From: Pseudooctadecabacter sp. | GTDB taxonomy: Bacteria; Pseudomonadota; Alphaproteobacteria; Rhodobacterales; Rhodobacteraceae | Assembly (NCBI GenBank): GCA_020628265.1 | Contig: JAHDFG010000014.1 | Location: 1-14,225, forward strand | DNA length: 14,225 nucleotides | Direction: 5' to 3' | Shown: piece after piece, positions 14,174-14,225 of the stretch | Layout of the letters: each line of letters begins with the position of its first letter | Position numbering within the stretch: position 1 is the stretch's first letter | Translations under genes and position numbers: made by a program | Notes under the pieces: model-generated | Seen by the model: only the letters and a program-made list of their open reading frames with translations | Databases searched by the model: none | What the model was told of the DNA's origin: nothing

Positions 14174-14225
14174 GCGTTCAACACCGCCCAAATCTCGTCT
14201 TTGAGCGCCAAGCGTTTCTTGCGCA
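14170..14225 (-). CDS. 3' end of a small gene, probably DUF465/YdcH-like (partial)
   Basis: Reading leftward from the window edge, one minus-strand frame is open and gives RKKRLALKDEIWAVLNA followed by TAA. The KKRLALKDEI stretch matches the C-terminal pattern of the small DUF465 (YdcH) coiled-coil-like proteins, in which a KLxLKDEI motif lies close to the end. The gene's start lies outside the window. It is convergent with the CoxG-like gene; the two stop codons overlap by two bases. Judged on only 17 residues, so moderately confident. Confidence 0.5.
   Translation of the reverse strand, partial: RKKRLALKDEIWAVLNA

Overview
The window looks like a chromosomal segment from a GC-rich alphaproteobacterium of the Rhodobacterales (Roseobacter/Rhodobacter group). 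The evidence is the gene set and protein families: pccB, pccA and a single-chain methylmalonyl-CoA mutase with an ScfR-type regulator (PccR), a DUF4174 secreted protein, and small Rhodobacteraceae-style lipoproteins. No mobile element, CRISPR array, tRNA or rRNA is visible.

Layout. On the minus strand, read from right to left: pccB (10851-9319), a secreted protein (9301-8894), a 50-residue lipoprotein (8676-8524), a hypothetical protein (8451-8080), a glycine-zipper lipoprotein (7748-7545), pccA (7366-5324), a sulfotransferase-like gene (4635-3649), methylmalonyl-CoA mutase (3689-1563), a MAPEG membrane protein (1566-1084), a VOC/glyoxalase-like protein (1077-484) and a GNAT acetyltransferase (487-11). 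One small secreted DUF4174 gene (4814-5284) lies inverted between pccA and the sulfotransferase-like gene. On the plus strand, diverging from pccB: a Bcr/CflA-type MFS transporter (11029-12255), pccR (12304-13710) and a CoxG-like SRPBCC protein (13724-14173). The end of a probable DUF465 gene enters from the right edge on the minus strand.

How it works together. PccA and PccB form propionyl-CoA carboxylase (propionyl-CoA to methylmalonyl-CoA). The B12-dependent mutase converts methylmalonyl-CoA to succinyl-CoA for the TCA cycle. The epimerase between these steps is not in the window; the VOC protein here is of a different type. PccR is the expected propionyl-CoA-responsive regulator. Four near-perfect palindromes with the core TTTGCAAA sit exactly where it should act: two in the pccB/MFS intergenic region and two just upstream of pccR, one of them running into the pccR ribosome binding site. 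None is found upstream of pccA or the mutase, and a strong intrinsic terminator separates pccA from the genes upstream of it. The pathway genes are therefore neighbours but probably not one transcript.

The core system is known biology. The parts worth a second look are the operator architecture, a Val in PccB where characterised PCC beta subunits have Asp, a dense cluster of inverted repeats upstream of an unannotatably short lipoprotein gene, a triple 11-bp tandem repeat at the start of a secreted-protein gene, and the sulfotransferase-like gene overlapping the mutase.
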